Origin: Diaphorobacter caeni
Lineage (GTDB): Bacteria; Pseudomonadota; Gammaproteobacteria; Burkholderiales; Burkholderiaceae_C
Assembly: GCF_015354245.1 (NCBI RefSeq)
Contig: NZ_JADKYZ010000005.1
Location: 310,001-374,000, forward strand
Length of the DNA stretch: 64,000 nucleotides
Reading direction: 5' to 3'
Shown here: piece by piece, positions 8,602 to 16,107 of the stretch
Numbering within the stretch: position 1 is the stretch's first letter
Layout: the number at the start of each line of letters is the position of its first letter
The notes under the pieces: generated by a model
What the model saw: only the letters and a program-made list of their open reading frames with translations
Database searches by the model: none
What the model was told of the DNA's origin: nothing
Translations under genes and position numbers: made by a program

Positions 8602-9360
8602 TCAAAGATCGCGCGCGGCTTCTGCTGGCTTGGCCTTTTTGGCCTTGGGTGCGGCGGGAGGGGCGGATTGTTTCCTCAACTGCGACAGCACTGCATCCCG
8701 TTTGTTGTCCAGGTGCCCCACCAGAATCCGCTTGAGCTTGGCTCCGTCACGTGCGGCGAGCGCTTCGAGCATCTCCGAATGCTCCGCGGCCGCGAGCTTC
8801 CATTTGCTCTCGTCATGATTGGTATGAAACCGCACGGGATGGGCGCGGGTGTTCACGCTGCGGTAAATCTGCGAGAGCACCGGGTTCTTGGCGGCCGCGT
8901 TGATGGCGGCGTGGATGCGGGCATTGAGGTCGTAGTACCCGGCGAGGTTCTTGCGGGCGAAGCAGGCCATCATTTCGTAGTGCATGGCCTGGATTTCCGA
9001 GAGCTCGTCTTCGGTGATGCGCTGCGCGGCGAGTTCGCCCGACATGCCCTCGAGCGTGGCCAGCACTTCAAAGGTGCTGACGATGTCGCTCTCGTCGAGC
9101 CTCGCGGCGACCGCGCCGCGGTTGGGCAGCAGCTCCACGAGGCCCTCGGCCGCGAGCAGCTTGATGGCCTCGCGCAGCGGCGTGCGCGAGACGTTGAGCA
9201 CCTCGCAGATCTCGCGCTCGTTGAGCTTGGCTCCGGGCTCGATCACGCCTTCGACCAGCATGTGGCGCAGGCGGTCGGCGACCTGTTCGTGAAGCGCCTT
9301 GCGCGGGATGTTGTCCACGGTCTTGCTGGTCATGGGGGTCGTCGGTTTGGCGTTGTTCAT
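8602..9360 (-). CDS. GntR-family transcriptional regulator, FCD subfamily
   Basis: This is a 252-residue one-component regulator. The N-terminal winged helix (about residues 20-85) carries LNEREICEVLNVSRTPLREA and the wing GLVELLPNRGAVAA. The C-terminal FCD effector domain follows, with the usual metal-ligand histidine pattern (DLNARIHAAI, NTRAHPVRFHTNHDE, EHSEMLEAL). The C-terminus ends in a Lys/Ala-rich tail. It sits between tctCBA and the aminotransferase gene, and a shared palindrome occurs in both control regions. It therefore probably represses this cluster and is released by the transported acid or its product. Confidence 0.92.
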   Translation of the reverse strand: MNNAKPTTPMTSKTVDNIPRKALHEQVADRLRHMLVEGVIEPGAKLNEREICEVLNVSRTPLREAIKLLAAEGLVELLPNRGAVAARLDESDIVSTFEVLATLEGMSGELAAQRITEDELSEIQAMHYEMMACFARKNLAGYYDLNARIHAAINAAAKNPVLSQIYRSVNTRAHPVRFHTNHDESKWKLAAAEHSEMLEALAARDGAKLKRILVGHLDNKRDAVLSQLRKQSAPPAAPKAKKAKPAEAARDL

Positions 9361-9426
9361 GGAAATGAATTCAATTTTGACGCTTCGTGTTCTAATGACT
9401 AGGGTTAACGATCATCAGTTTTTGTA

Positions 9427-9440
9427 TTTTGCATTCAAAA
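9427..9440. promoter_or_regulatory. Putative GntR operator O3
   Basis: TTTTGCATTCAAAA lies 22 bases upstream of the aminotransferase start and about 67 bases upstream of the divergent gntR start. It is the reverse complement of the site at 5157-5170. A related half-site (TGAATTCAATTTT) lies at 9366-9378. The position suggests control of the aminotransferase and autoregulation of gntR. Confidence 0.6.
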
Positions 9441-9462
9441 TGTAGCCTGAAAGGAAGACGAC

Positions 9463-10725
9463 ATGCTGCAACTTGATTTTCACCCCACTGGCCGCCATTT
9501 TCTGCAAATTCCGGGACCCAGTCCCGTGCCCGATCGCATTCTGAGGGCGATGAGCCTGCCGACGATAGATCATCGCGGTCCGGAGTTCGGTGCTCTGGGC
9601 AAGAAGGTGCTGGGCGACATCGGCAAGATCTTCAAGACCAAACAGCCGGTGGTGATCTATCCTGCCTCGGGAACGGGCGCTTGGGAAGCCGCGCTCGCCA
9701 ACGTGATGAGCCCCGGCGACGAGGTGCTGATGTACGAGACGGGGCATTTTGCATCGCTGTGGATCAAGATGGCGACGCGGCTCGGACTGAAGCCCGAGGT
9801 GCTGACCTACGAGGGCACCGACAAGCATCTGCCGAACGCGCCGGGCTGGCGTCGTGGCGTGCAGGCCGACATGATCGAGGCGCGGCTGCGCAAGGACACG
9901 GAGCGCAAGATCAAGGCGGTGTGCGTGGTGCACAACGAAACCTCGACCGGCGTCACCTCGGACATCCTCGCGGTGCGCAAGGCCATCGACGCGGCGGGGC
10001 ATCCTGCGCTGCTGATGGTGGACTCGATCTCGGGGCTGGCCTGCGCGGATCTGGAGCACGATGCCTGGGGCATCGACGTGACGGTGTCGGGCTCTCAGAA
10101 GGGTCTGATGCTGCCGCCGGGCATCAGTTTCAATGCGGTGTCGCCGAAGGCCGTCGAGGTCTCCAAGACGGCGAAGCTGCCCAAGGCGTTCTGGGCCTGG
10201 GACGAGATCATCGAGATCAACAAGGGCGGCTACTGGCCCTACACGCCGAACACGAACCTGCTGTATGGCCTGTCGGAGGCGCTGGACATGATCCTCGGGC
10301 AGGGCATGGACGTGGTGTTCGCGCGCCACCAGCGCTGGGCTGCGGGCGTGCGTGCGGCGGTGAACGCCTGGGGGCTGCCGATCCAGTGCGCCGACCCGGC
10401 CGTGTATTCGCCGGTGCTGACGGGCGTGATCTTGCCCGAGGGCGTGGATGCGGACGCTGTGCGCAAGCTGATCTACGACCGCTTCGACCTCTCGCTCGGT
10501 CAGGGTCTGGGCAAGCTGCGCGGGCGCATGTTCCGTCTGGGGCATCTGGGCGACAGCAACGATCTCACGCTGGTTGCCATGGTCGCCGGCGTGGAAATGG
10601 GGCTCAAGCTGGCGGGCGTGAAGCTCGCGGGCAGCGGAGTCGAGGCGATCATGCAGCACTTCGCCGCCGACGCGTCGCAATCTTTATCTTCGGCGGACGG
10701 CGCAGCCAAGCTGCGTGTGGCATAG
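9463..10725 (+). CDS. Class V PLP aminotransferase, serine-glyoxylate aminotransferase type
   Basis: This is a 420-residue PLP enzyme. The opening PGPSPVPDRILRAM, then PTIDHRGPEF and YPASGTGAWEAAL, are hallmarks of serine/alanine-glyoxylate aminotransferases. The PLP lysine lies in GSQKGLMLPPG near residue 211 and the PLP aspartate in MVDSISGL. It would convert glyoxylate to glycine with serine or alanine as donor. AAGGAAG precedes the ATG. Divergence from gntR and a shared operator place it in the hydroxyacid regulon, where it could remove the oxo acid made by the 1941-5102 dehydrogenase. The specific substrate is inferred from family resemblance. Confidence 0.88.
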   Translation: MLQLDFHPTGRHFLQIPGPSPVPDRILRAMSLPTIDHRGPEFGALGKKVLGDIGKIFKTKQPVVIYPASGTGAWEAALANVMSPGDEVLMYETGHFASLWIKMATRLGLKPEVLTYEGTDKHLPNAPGWRRGVQADMIEARLRKDTERKIKAVCVVHNETSTGVTSDILAVRKAIDAAGHPALLMVDSISGLACADLEHDAWGIDVTVSGSQKGLMLPPGISFNAVSPKAVEVSKTAKLPKAFWAWDEIIEINKGGYWPYTPNTNLLYGLSEALDMILGQGMDVVFARHQRWAAGVRAAVNAWGLPIQCADPAVYSPVLTGVILPEGVDADAVRKLIYDRFDLSLGQGLGKLRGRMFRLGHLGDSNDLTLVAMVAGVEMGLKLAGVKLAGSGVEAIMQHFAADASQSLSSADGAAKLRVA

Positions 10726-10737
10726 TTTCGGGAAGTT

Positions 10738-10759
10738 TTAGAGCGCAAATGCGCTCTAA
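10738..10759 (+). terminator. Hairpin directly after the aminotransferase gene
   Basis: TTAGAGCGCA and TGCGCTCTAA form a perfect 10-bp stem with a two-base loop, starting 12 bases after the stop. There is no T-run after it. It directly abuts the large palindrome that follows. Confidence 0.45.
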
Positions 10760-10923
10760 GAACGTGTTTGCGATCTTGGCGCGAGGCTTGCAGGATGCGG
10801 ATCGGGATGCTCTGCAAGGCGCAAACCGCAGCAATAGCTCGGGCTATTGCGAGGATTTGCAACGCGGCAGACCGCCCGAGGCCGCGCCTGCAAGACCGTG
10901 TGAAGATCGTAAACACGCTCTTA
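10758..10923. repeat. 166-bp imperfect palindrome (interspersed-repeat-like or structured RNA)
   Basis: The two halves of this stretch are imperfect reverse complements about a TCGG loop at 10839-10842. The central arms are GCAATAGC/GCTATTGC. Outer blocks include CGTGTTT.CGATCTT at the left and its complement AAGATCG.AAACACG at the right, then CTTGCAG/CTGCAAG and TCGGG/CCCGA. I see no convincing protein frame. A terminator follows at 10953. It could be a chromosomal palindromic repeat or a stable transcript end. It fills most of the 424-base gap between the aminotransferase and the MlaE-like gene. Confidence 0.75.
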
Positions 10924-10952
10924 CAGGCACTTGTCCGACAGCATTCGGGAGC

Positions 10953-10979
10953 AAAGGCGCGCAAGCGCCTTTTCTTTTT
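10953..10979 (+). terminator. Rho-independent terminator downstream of the palindrome
   Basis: AAAGGCGC and GCGCCTTT pair around a GCAA tetraloop, followed by TCTTTTT. This is a standard terminator reading rightward. It would end the aminotransferase transcript, or any RNA made from the palindrome. From here to 11149 I see nothing further except the leader of the next gene. Confidence 0.8.
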
Positions 10980-11149
10980 GTGGAATGATGCGACGGGTGC
11001 GCGCAGGGCGGAGGCGGGCAGGGCCTGCTCGGTTGACGGGTTTTGCCGTGCAGGCGCCCCTGCGGCCGCCAAGAGTGCAAAATCAGTGACTTTCGTGCAG
11101 AGGTTCCCTTGAGCCATGATCCGTCGGATCTGGCCGCCAATACATTGCC

Positions 11150-12271
11150 ATGCAGATTACCAACCCGCCTTCGATACTGTCCGAAAGAGGCAACCGCTCC
11201 AGCGTCAAGGCGCAAGGGGAGTGGGTGTCCGCGGCCTTTGCCGACCGGCAGGTGTGGAAGCGGCTGGATGCGCAGCTCGAGAGCGCGGGCGGCGAGGCCG
11301 AATGGGATCTGCAGGAAATCGAGCGCCTTGACCACGTGGGCGCGCAGATTCTCTGGAACCATTGGGGCAAGCGGCCTCCTGCCAGCTGGCGGCTCACGCC
11401 CGCGCAGCAGGAGGTGTTCGAGCAGCTCGAGCGCTTCAGCAAGGTCGAGGCGCCGCCGAGAACCACGCCGTGGCTCTATGCGCAGATGTGCCATCTGGGC
11501 GTGTTGCTGTTCGGCGCGTTCGTGCATTTCAAGGATCTGGTCGCGCTGATCGGGCAACTGGTGTTCGATCTCGGGCGGCTCGCCGTGAACCCGCGCAAGG
11601 GCCCGTGGCGCGACATCTCCGCGCATCTGTACCGCATGGGCGCGACGGCGCTGCCGATCACCGCGCTGGTGGGGTTTCTGATCGGCGTGGTGCTGGCCTA
11701 TCTGATGTCGCTGCAGCTGCGGCAGTTCGGCGCGGAGGCGTTCATCGTCAACATTCTCGGCATCTCGCTGATCCGCGAACTCGGGCCGATGCTCGGCGCG
11801 ATTCTCGTGGCAGGTCGATCAGGCTCGGCGATCACCGCGCAGATCGGCGTGATGCGGGTGACCGAAGAGCTCGACGCGCTGCGCGTGATGGGCATTCCGC
11901 ATGGCTTTCGCCTTGTCATGCCGCGCGCATTGGCGCTGGGCATCGCGATGCCGCTGGTCGCGCTGTGGACCACCCTCGCCGCGCTCGCGGGCGGCATGCT
12001 TGCCGCCGACCTGGCGATGAACATCTCGCCCGCGTATTTCGTGCAGGCCCTGCCTGCGGCGGTGAACGTGTCCAACCTGTGGCTGGCGATGGGGAAGTCG
12101 GTGGTGTTCGGCGTGTTCATCGCGCTGATCGGATGCCACTGGGGCCTGTCAGTGGAGCCCAATACGCAGAGCCTCGGCGAAGGCACGACGGCCTCGGTGG
12201 TGAGCGCGATCACCATGGTCATCATCGTGGACGCGCTGTTCGCCATCGCGTTCAAGAATGTGGGGTTCTGA
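11150..12271 (+). CDS. MlaE-family lipid ABC transporter permease with N-terminal STAS-like domain
   Basis: This is a 373-residue protein. Residues 1 to about 110 (GEWVSAAFADRQVW... DHVGAQILWNHW) look like a MlaB/STAS-type domain. The rest is the MlaE permease, with the conserved stretches GVVLAYLMSLQLRQFGAEAF, RELGPMLGAILVAGRSGSA and GVMRVTEELDALRVMGI. MlaE proteins move phospholipids between inner and outer membranes with an ATPase and an MCE protein, both encoded next. The fusion supplies in one chain what E. coli splits between MlaB and MlaE. It is the first gene of a tight four-gene operon. Confidence 0.92.
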   Translation: MQITNPPSILSERGNRSSVKAQGEWVSAAFADRQVWKRLDAQLESAGGEAEWDLQEIERLDHVGAQILWNHWGKRPPASWRLTPAQQEVFEQLERFSKVEAPPRTTPWLYAQMCHLGVLLFGAFVHFKDLVALIGQLVFDLGRLAVNPRKGPWRDISAHLYRMGATALPITALVGFLIGVVLAYLMSLQLRQFGAEAFIVNILGISLIRELGPMLGAILVAGRSGSAITAQIGVMRVTEELDALRVMGIPHGFRLVMPRALALGIAMPLVALWTTLAALAGGMLAADLAMNISPAYFVQALPAAVNVSNLWLAMGKSVVFGVFIALIGCHWGLSVEPNTQSLGEGTTASVVSAITMVIIVDALFAIAFKNVGF

Positions 12272-12274
12272 GCG

Positions 12275-13171
12275 ATGAACGCATCGACCAAACAGTCCAT
12301 GATGGCCGGCGCGGCCCCAGCCCCGACGTCACCGGCGCCGTCGCATGCTCCCGCACCGCCGCCGCTCGATGCGCCGGCGGTGGTGGAGATCAGGAATCTC
12401 TCGACCGTGTTCGGCGAGGGCGCGGACGCCTTCACCGTGCACAAGGACCTGGACCTCACGGTGCGCAAGGGCGAGATCGTCTCGCTCGTGGGCGGCTCGG
12501 GTACGGGCAAGACGGTGCTGCTGCGCCACATTCTGGGGCTCACCCGGCCGACGACCGGCGCGGTCACCGTGCTCGGTCATCCGGCGAGCGACCTCACCAC
12601 CGAGGGGGCGACCAGCCGCGTCGGCATGCTGTTCCAGCACGGGGCGCTGTTCTCGGCGTTCAACGTGCTCGACAACATCGGCTTCGCGCTCAAGGAGCAG
12701 GGCACGCTGCCGCAGGACGTGATTCACGACGCGGCGCTGGTCAAGCTGCAGATGGCCGGCCTCAAGCCCGAAGTCGCCACGCGCATGCCTGCCGACCTCT
12801 CGGGCGGCATGATCAAGCGCGTGGCACTGGCGCGCGCGCTGATCATGGATCCGCCGCTCCTGCTGCTCGACGAGCCCACGGCCGGGCTCGACCCGAACGG
12901 CTCGGACGAGTTCTGCGAGCTGCTCAAGGAACTGCACGCGACGCTCGGACTCACCGTCATCATGGTCACGCACGATCTGGATTCGCTGTTTGCGCTCTCG
13001 ACCACGGTCGCCGTGCTTGCCGAAAAGCGCGTGATCGTCACCGGCACTCCGGCCGAGGTGGTGCATTTCGACCACCCCTTCATTCACCACTTTTTTCTCG
13101 GAGATCGCGGCCGCAGAGCCATGGAGGCGCTGCCTCCTGAGCTGGCTGGATTTCCGGTCAAGGAAAGCTGA
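12275..13171 (+). CDS. MlaF-like ABC transporter ATP-binding protein
   Basis: This is a 298-residue ATPase. It has Walker A GGSGTGKTVLLRH, the signature LSGGMIKRVALARAL, Walker B LLLLDEPTAGLDP and the switch histidine in VMVTHDLD. The signature carries Met-Ile-Lys after LSGG, as MlaF-type ATPases do. A Pro/Ala-rich extension of about 30 residues precedes the ABC domain. It starts three bases after the permease stop and overlaps the MCE gene by one base. Confidence 0.93.
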   Translation: MNASTKQSMMAGAAPAPTSPAPSHAPAPPPLDAPAVVEIRNLSTVFGEGADAFTVHKDLDLTVRKGEIVSLVGGSGTGKTVLLRHILGLTRPTTGAVTVLGHPASDLTTEGATSRVGMLFQHGALFSAFNVLDNIGFALKEQGTLPQDVIHDAALVKLQMAGLKPEVATRMPADLSGGMIKRVALARALIMDPPLLLLDEPTAGLDPNGSDEFCELLKELHATLGLTVIMVTHDLDSLFALSTTVAVLAEKRVIVTGTPAEVVHFDHPFIHHFFLGDRGRRAMEALPPELAGFPVKES

Positions 13172-14163
13172 TGGAAAACAAGTCTCACGCACTGGCTGCG
13201 GGCATCTTCGTGATCGTGGTGGCGGCCCTGCTCGCCGGCCTCGGTCTCTGGCTTTCGCGCGACAAGACCGACTACAAGGTCTTCGAGCTCTCGAGCAAGG
13301 AAAGCGTCACGGGTCTGCAGCCGCAGGCCGCCGTGCGCTACAAGGGCGTGGCGGTCGGCAAGGTCACCTCGGTCGGCTTTGACCGCGAGGCCACCGGCAA
13401 CGTGCTGATCCGCATCGCGGTGAACGAGAACGCGCCGATCAGCAACACCACTTTCGCGACGCTCGGCTATCAGGGCGTGACGGGTCTGGCCCATGTGCAG
13501 CTCGACGACGCGGATGCGCCCATCGAGCCGATTGCGCCGGGTGAAGACGGCATTCCGCGCCTGCCGCTGCAGTCCTCGCAGTTCAGCCAGATCGCCGAGC
13601 AGATTCCCAACATCATGGTGCAGGTGAACGAGGCGACGCGAAAGCTCAACACGTTGCTGGGCGAAGAGAACCAGAAGAATTTCAGCACGGCCATCGCCCA
13701 GCTCGGCGAGGCGGCGGGCAATGTGAACGTGCTGGTCAAGCGCCTTGACAACACGGTGGCCACCAAGCTGGATCCGGCGCTCGCCACCATGCCGGTTCTG
13801 GCCAAGGACGCACAGCAGACGTTGGCCTCGCTGCGCGCCGCTGGCAACAGCGCCGCGGCGGCCGCCAACGACATCGGCAAGACCGTGCAGGGCCTGAGCC
13901 AGGAGGGCGGCCCGGTCAAGGAAATCGCGAGCAGCGCGCAGTCGCTGGCCGCAGCGGCCGATCGCTTCGGCCGCGTGACCCTGCCGCGCCTGAACCGCGC
14001 CGCCGAAGAGACGGGCCGCGCCGCGCACCGCCTTGGCCGCACGGCCGACAACATCAGCGACAACCCGCAGTCGCTGATCTACGGCAACGGCAAGGGCTCC
14101 GCGGGTCCAGGCGAAGTCGGCTTCGTCGCGCCGGCCCCCACCGCACCAGCGGCGACGAAATGA
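13171..14163 (+). CDS. MlaD-family MCE-domain substrate-binding protein
   Basis: This is a 330-residue protein with one N-terminal membrane anchor (AAGIFVIVVAALLAGLGLWL). An MCE domain follows at about residues 38-120, including VTGLQPQAAVRYKGVAVGKV. A long helical, Ala-rich C-terminal region (about residues 140-300) is typical of MCE proteins that form a periplasmic hexamer or tunnel. Its partners are the permease and ATPase upstream and the lipoprotein downstream. TGATGG links it to the preceding gene. Confidence 0.92.
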   Translation: MENKSHALAAGIFVIVVAALLAGLGLWLSRDKTDYKVFELSSKESVTGLQPQAAVRYKGVAVGKVTSVGFDREATGNVLIRIAVNENAPISNTTFATLGYQGVTGLAHVQLDDADAPIEPIAPGEDGIPRLPLQSSQFSQIAEQIPNIMVQVNEATRKLNTLLGEENQKNFSTAIAQLGEAAGNVNVLVKRLDNTVATKLDPALATMPVLAKDAQQTLASLRAAGNSAAAAANDIGKTVQGLSQEGGPVKEIASSAQSLAAAADRFGRVTLPRLNRAAEETGRAAHRLGRTADNISDNPQSLIYGNGKGSAGPGEVGFVAPAPTAPAATK

Positions 14164-14186
14164 ACCAACGAACGAGGCATCCGCTC

Positions 14187-14870
14187 ATGAACACCGCCAT
14201 CTTCCCGACGAAGCGTTCCACGAAAGGTCTGGCCGCAGCAGTGCTGATGCTCGGTGTGCTGGCCGTGACTGGTTGCGGCTCGATCCTGCCCACGCCGCCG
14301 CAGCGCGCCGATGTGTATGACTTCGGCCCCGGCCTGCAGCAATTGCCTTCCGATCAGGCCGTGCAGAAGCTCACTCTGCCGCCGATCGCGCTGAGCGATT
14401 TCAACTCCACCGGCCTGCCTGACGGACGCACGGCGGTGTTCTATCGTCTGGCCTATTCCAACGGCCAACTGCTGCACCCCTACACGCTCGCGCGCTGGAG
14501 CCAGACTCCGGCCACGCTGATGCAGCAGGCCGTGCGCGACCGCCTGAGCCCGCAGCGTGCCGTGATCTATGGCGACACCAACATCGACCAGCAGGTCAAG
14601 GGCGGCAAGTCGCCGACGGTGCTGCGTGCCGAGGTCGAGGAGTTCAGCCAGGTGTTCAGCTCCGAGCGCGAAAGCGTCGGTCTGGTGCGCGTGCGCGCCT
14701 CGCTCGTCGACTCGCTCAAGGCGGGTGACGAACTGGTCGCGCAGCGCCTGTTCGTGGCCCAGCGCCCTGCGGCCTCGCCGAACGCAGCGGGCGGAGCCAA
14801 GGCGCTGGCCGATGCGGCGGCGCAGGTGGCGGAAGACATCGCCAAGTGGGTCGAACAATCCGGGCGCTGA
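14187..14870 (+). CDS. ABC-type transport auxiliary lipoprotein (PqiC-like)
   Basis: This is a 227-residue lipoprotein. The signal peptide ends in the lipobox VTGC, followed by GSILPTPPQRADVYDFGP, the usual opening of this family. Partner proteins of MCE transporters such as PqiC sit on the inner face of the outer membrane. I chose the ATG at 14187 because ACGAGG lies upstream and the N-region has normal length. An earlier ATG at 14160 overlaps the MCE stop (ATGA) and is the alternative. A T-rich stretch follows the stop. Confidence 0.88.
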   Translation: MNTAIFPTKRSTKGLAAAVLMLGVLAVTGCGSILPTPPQRADVYDFGPGLQQLPSDQAVQKLTLPPIALSDFNSTGLPDGRTAVFYRLAYSNGQLLHPYTLARWSQTPATLMQQAVRDRLSPQRAVIYGDTNIDQQVKGGKSPTVLRAEVEEFSQVFSSERESVGLVRVRASLVDSLKAGDELVAQRLFVAQRPAASPNAAGGAKALADAAAQVAEDIAKWVEQSGR

Positions 14871-14946
14871 ACCGAGCCGCCAACGCGATTTGAGTCTTTG
14901 TTTTTTGCGTTTTTTGTTTTTTTGAATTGACCTGAAGCCGAGCACC

Positions 14947-15606
14947 ATGAGCCCAGCACAAGACAGCAGCAGCAACCCCCATCACGGCAGCATCGATCTC
15001 GCCCACGTCAACGCCACGCTTGGCCACGATGCCCAGGGCCTCGTCGACTGGGCCGTGGGCCTCGGCAAGATCAACATCGTCACCACGAACTTCCGCCCGT
15101 TCGAGGCGGTGATTCTGCACATGTGCGCCAAGGCTCAGCCCGACATGCGCGTGATCTGGATGGACAACGGCTACAACACCGAGGCGACGTACCGGTTCGC
15201 CGATGAAGTCACCAAGCAACTCGGGCTGAACCTGAGCATCTACCTGCCGCTGCGTTCACGCGCACACCGCGAGGCGGTGGATGGGCCGGTGCCCGCGCTG
15301 GATGATCCGCGCCACGAGGCCTTCACCGCCGAGGTGAAACTGGAGCCATTTGCGCGTGCGCTGCGGGAGACGGCGCCGCAGGTCTGGTTCACTGCATTGC
15401 GCGCGACGGACACGGCGGTGCGGGCCGCGATGGAGCCGGTGAGCATCAACCCGGATGGGCTGATCAAGGTGGCGCCGCTGCTGCACTGGTCGTCCAAGCA
15501 GCTCTATGAATACCTCGTCGAGCATGGTCTGCCCAACAACTTTGACTACGTGGACCCTACCAAGGGGGAAGACAACCGCGAGTGCGGGTTGCATCTTTCG
15601 CATTGA
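14947..15606 (+). CDS. CysH-like phosphoadenosine phosphosulfate reductase family protein with atypical nucleotide loop
   Basis: This is a 219-residue protein with the PAPS-reductase fold. It contains MDNGYNTEATYRFADEVTKQ, WFTALRATDT, LLHWSSKQLYEYL and the terminal ECGLH motif that carries the catalytic cysteine in true CysH enzymes. It differs from E. coli CysH in three places: the usual SSSFG-type loop reads TTNFRP, the LRREQS block reads LRATDT, and about 25 residues near the C-terminus are missing. No other sulfate-assimilation gene is adjacent. It may be a real reductase with relaxed loops or a paralogue with another nucleotide-linked role. Confidence 0.8.
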   Translation: MSPAQDSSSNPHHGSIDLAHVNATLGHDAQGLVDWAVGLGKINIVTTNFRPFEAVILHMCAKAQPDMRVIWMDNGYNTEATYRFADEVTKQLGLNLSIYLPLRSRAHREAVDGPVPALDDPRHEAFTAEVKLEPFARALRETAPQVWFTALRATDTAVRAAMEPVSINPDGLIKVAPLLHWSSKQLYEYLVEHGLPNNFDYVDPTKGEDNRECGLHLSH

Positions 15607-15611
15607 TTCGC

Positions 15612-15800
15612 TGTTGTCTTGGGGTGGAGGGCGGAGGCCGGGACTGCCCCCGGCGGGGCAATCACTTTTTGCTCGGCGCGCAAAAAGTAATCAAAAACGC
15701 GCTTTGAAGTCCTCCGGCGGAACTCGACTTCGCGCTGCGCGCTCCGCTCGGACAACCGCCGGAAGTCAGATCTGAAGAGGTGTGCTCGGCACTTTGCTGC
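15612..15800. repeat. Non-coding interspersed-repeat-like segment
   Basis: This gap holds ACTTTTTGC/GCAAAAAGT arms (15664-15672 and 15680-15688) and CTCCGGCGG / CCGCCGGAA arms flanking a CG-rich core. From memory, Burkholderiales genomes carry many intergenic copies of related ACTTTTTGC...AAAAAGTAA sequences. Frames across it show no family character. It may act as a terminator for the CysH-like gene. Confidence 0.55.
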
Positions 15801-15830
15801 GCTCGTGCCTCGGTGGGTTTCCTTGATGGA

Positions 15831-15858
15831 TATATGGTTTGTATATGGATCGTATAAT
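15831..15858 (+). promoter_or_regulatory. Promoter with perfect -10 and direct repeats ahead of the ParD-like gene
   Basis: A perfect TATAAT lies at 15853-15858, only six bases before the ATG at 15865, so the transcript may be leaderless. No good -35 is seen at 17 bases. TATATGG occurs twice, 11 bp apart (15831 and 15842), as expected for an operator of a self-regulating antitoxin. Confidence 0.5.
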
Positions 15859-15864
15859 TTCTGG

Positions 15865-16107
15865 ATGGGAATCGTCAAAATCTCCGACGATCTGCACGAT
15901 CAGATCCGTCTTTCCAGCTCAGCCATGAGCCGCTCCATCAACGCACAGGCCGAACATTGGCTGCGCGTGGGGCAGCTGGCGGAGAATCATCCACACCTCA
16001 ACTACGCGGGCATCTGCGCGCTGTTGCTGGCCCATGCGCGCAAGGCGGACGAAGAGGGGCTGAGCGCCGCCGCAGCGCCAGTGCGTCTGGTGGGGAGCAA
16101 GGCATGA
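15865..16107 (+). CDS. ParD-like antitoxin-family protein
   Basis: This is an 80-residue protein opening MGIVKISDDLHDQIRLSSSA, then MSRSINAQAEHWLRVGQLAE. That matches the ParD-like, ribbon-helix-helix-type antitoxin family. It carries no toxin partner; instead its TGA overlaps the ATG of a methionine aminopeptidase gene (ATGA). The start at 15865 fits the conserved N-terminus; the frame continues upstream into the promoter and is probably not translated there. It likely binds its own promoter repeats. Confidence 0.85.
   Translation: MGIVKISDDLHDQIRLSSSAMSRSINAQAEHWLRVGQLAENHPHLNYAGICALLLAHARKADEEGLSAAAAPVRLVGSKA

Noticed and set aside
10758-10923. Insertion sequence or transposon remnant
   Set aside because: No transposase frame, no target-site duplication visible, and the palindrome has no internal cargo.
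10500-11117. 205-codon minus-strand frame over the aminotransferase end and the palindrome
   Set aside because: No start signal or domain; it runs antisense to conserved coding sequence and across a structured repeat.
15612-15800. Short frames in the gap after the CysH-like gene
   Set aside because: They follow a repeat-like, hairpin-rich sequence and show no conserved protein features.
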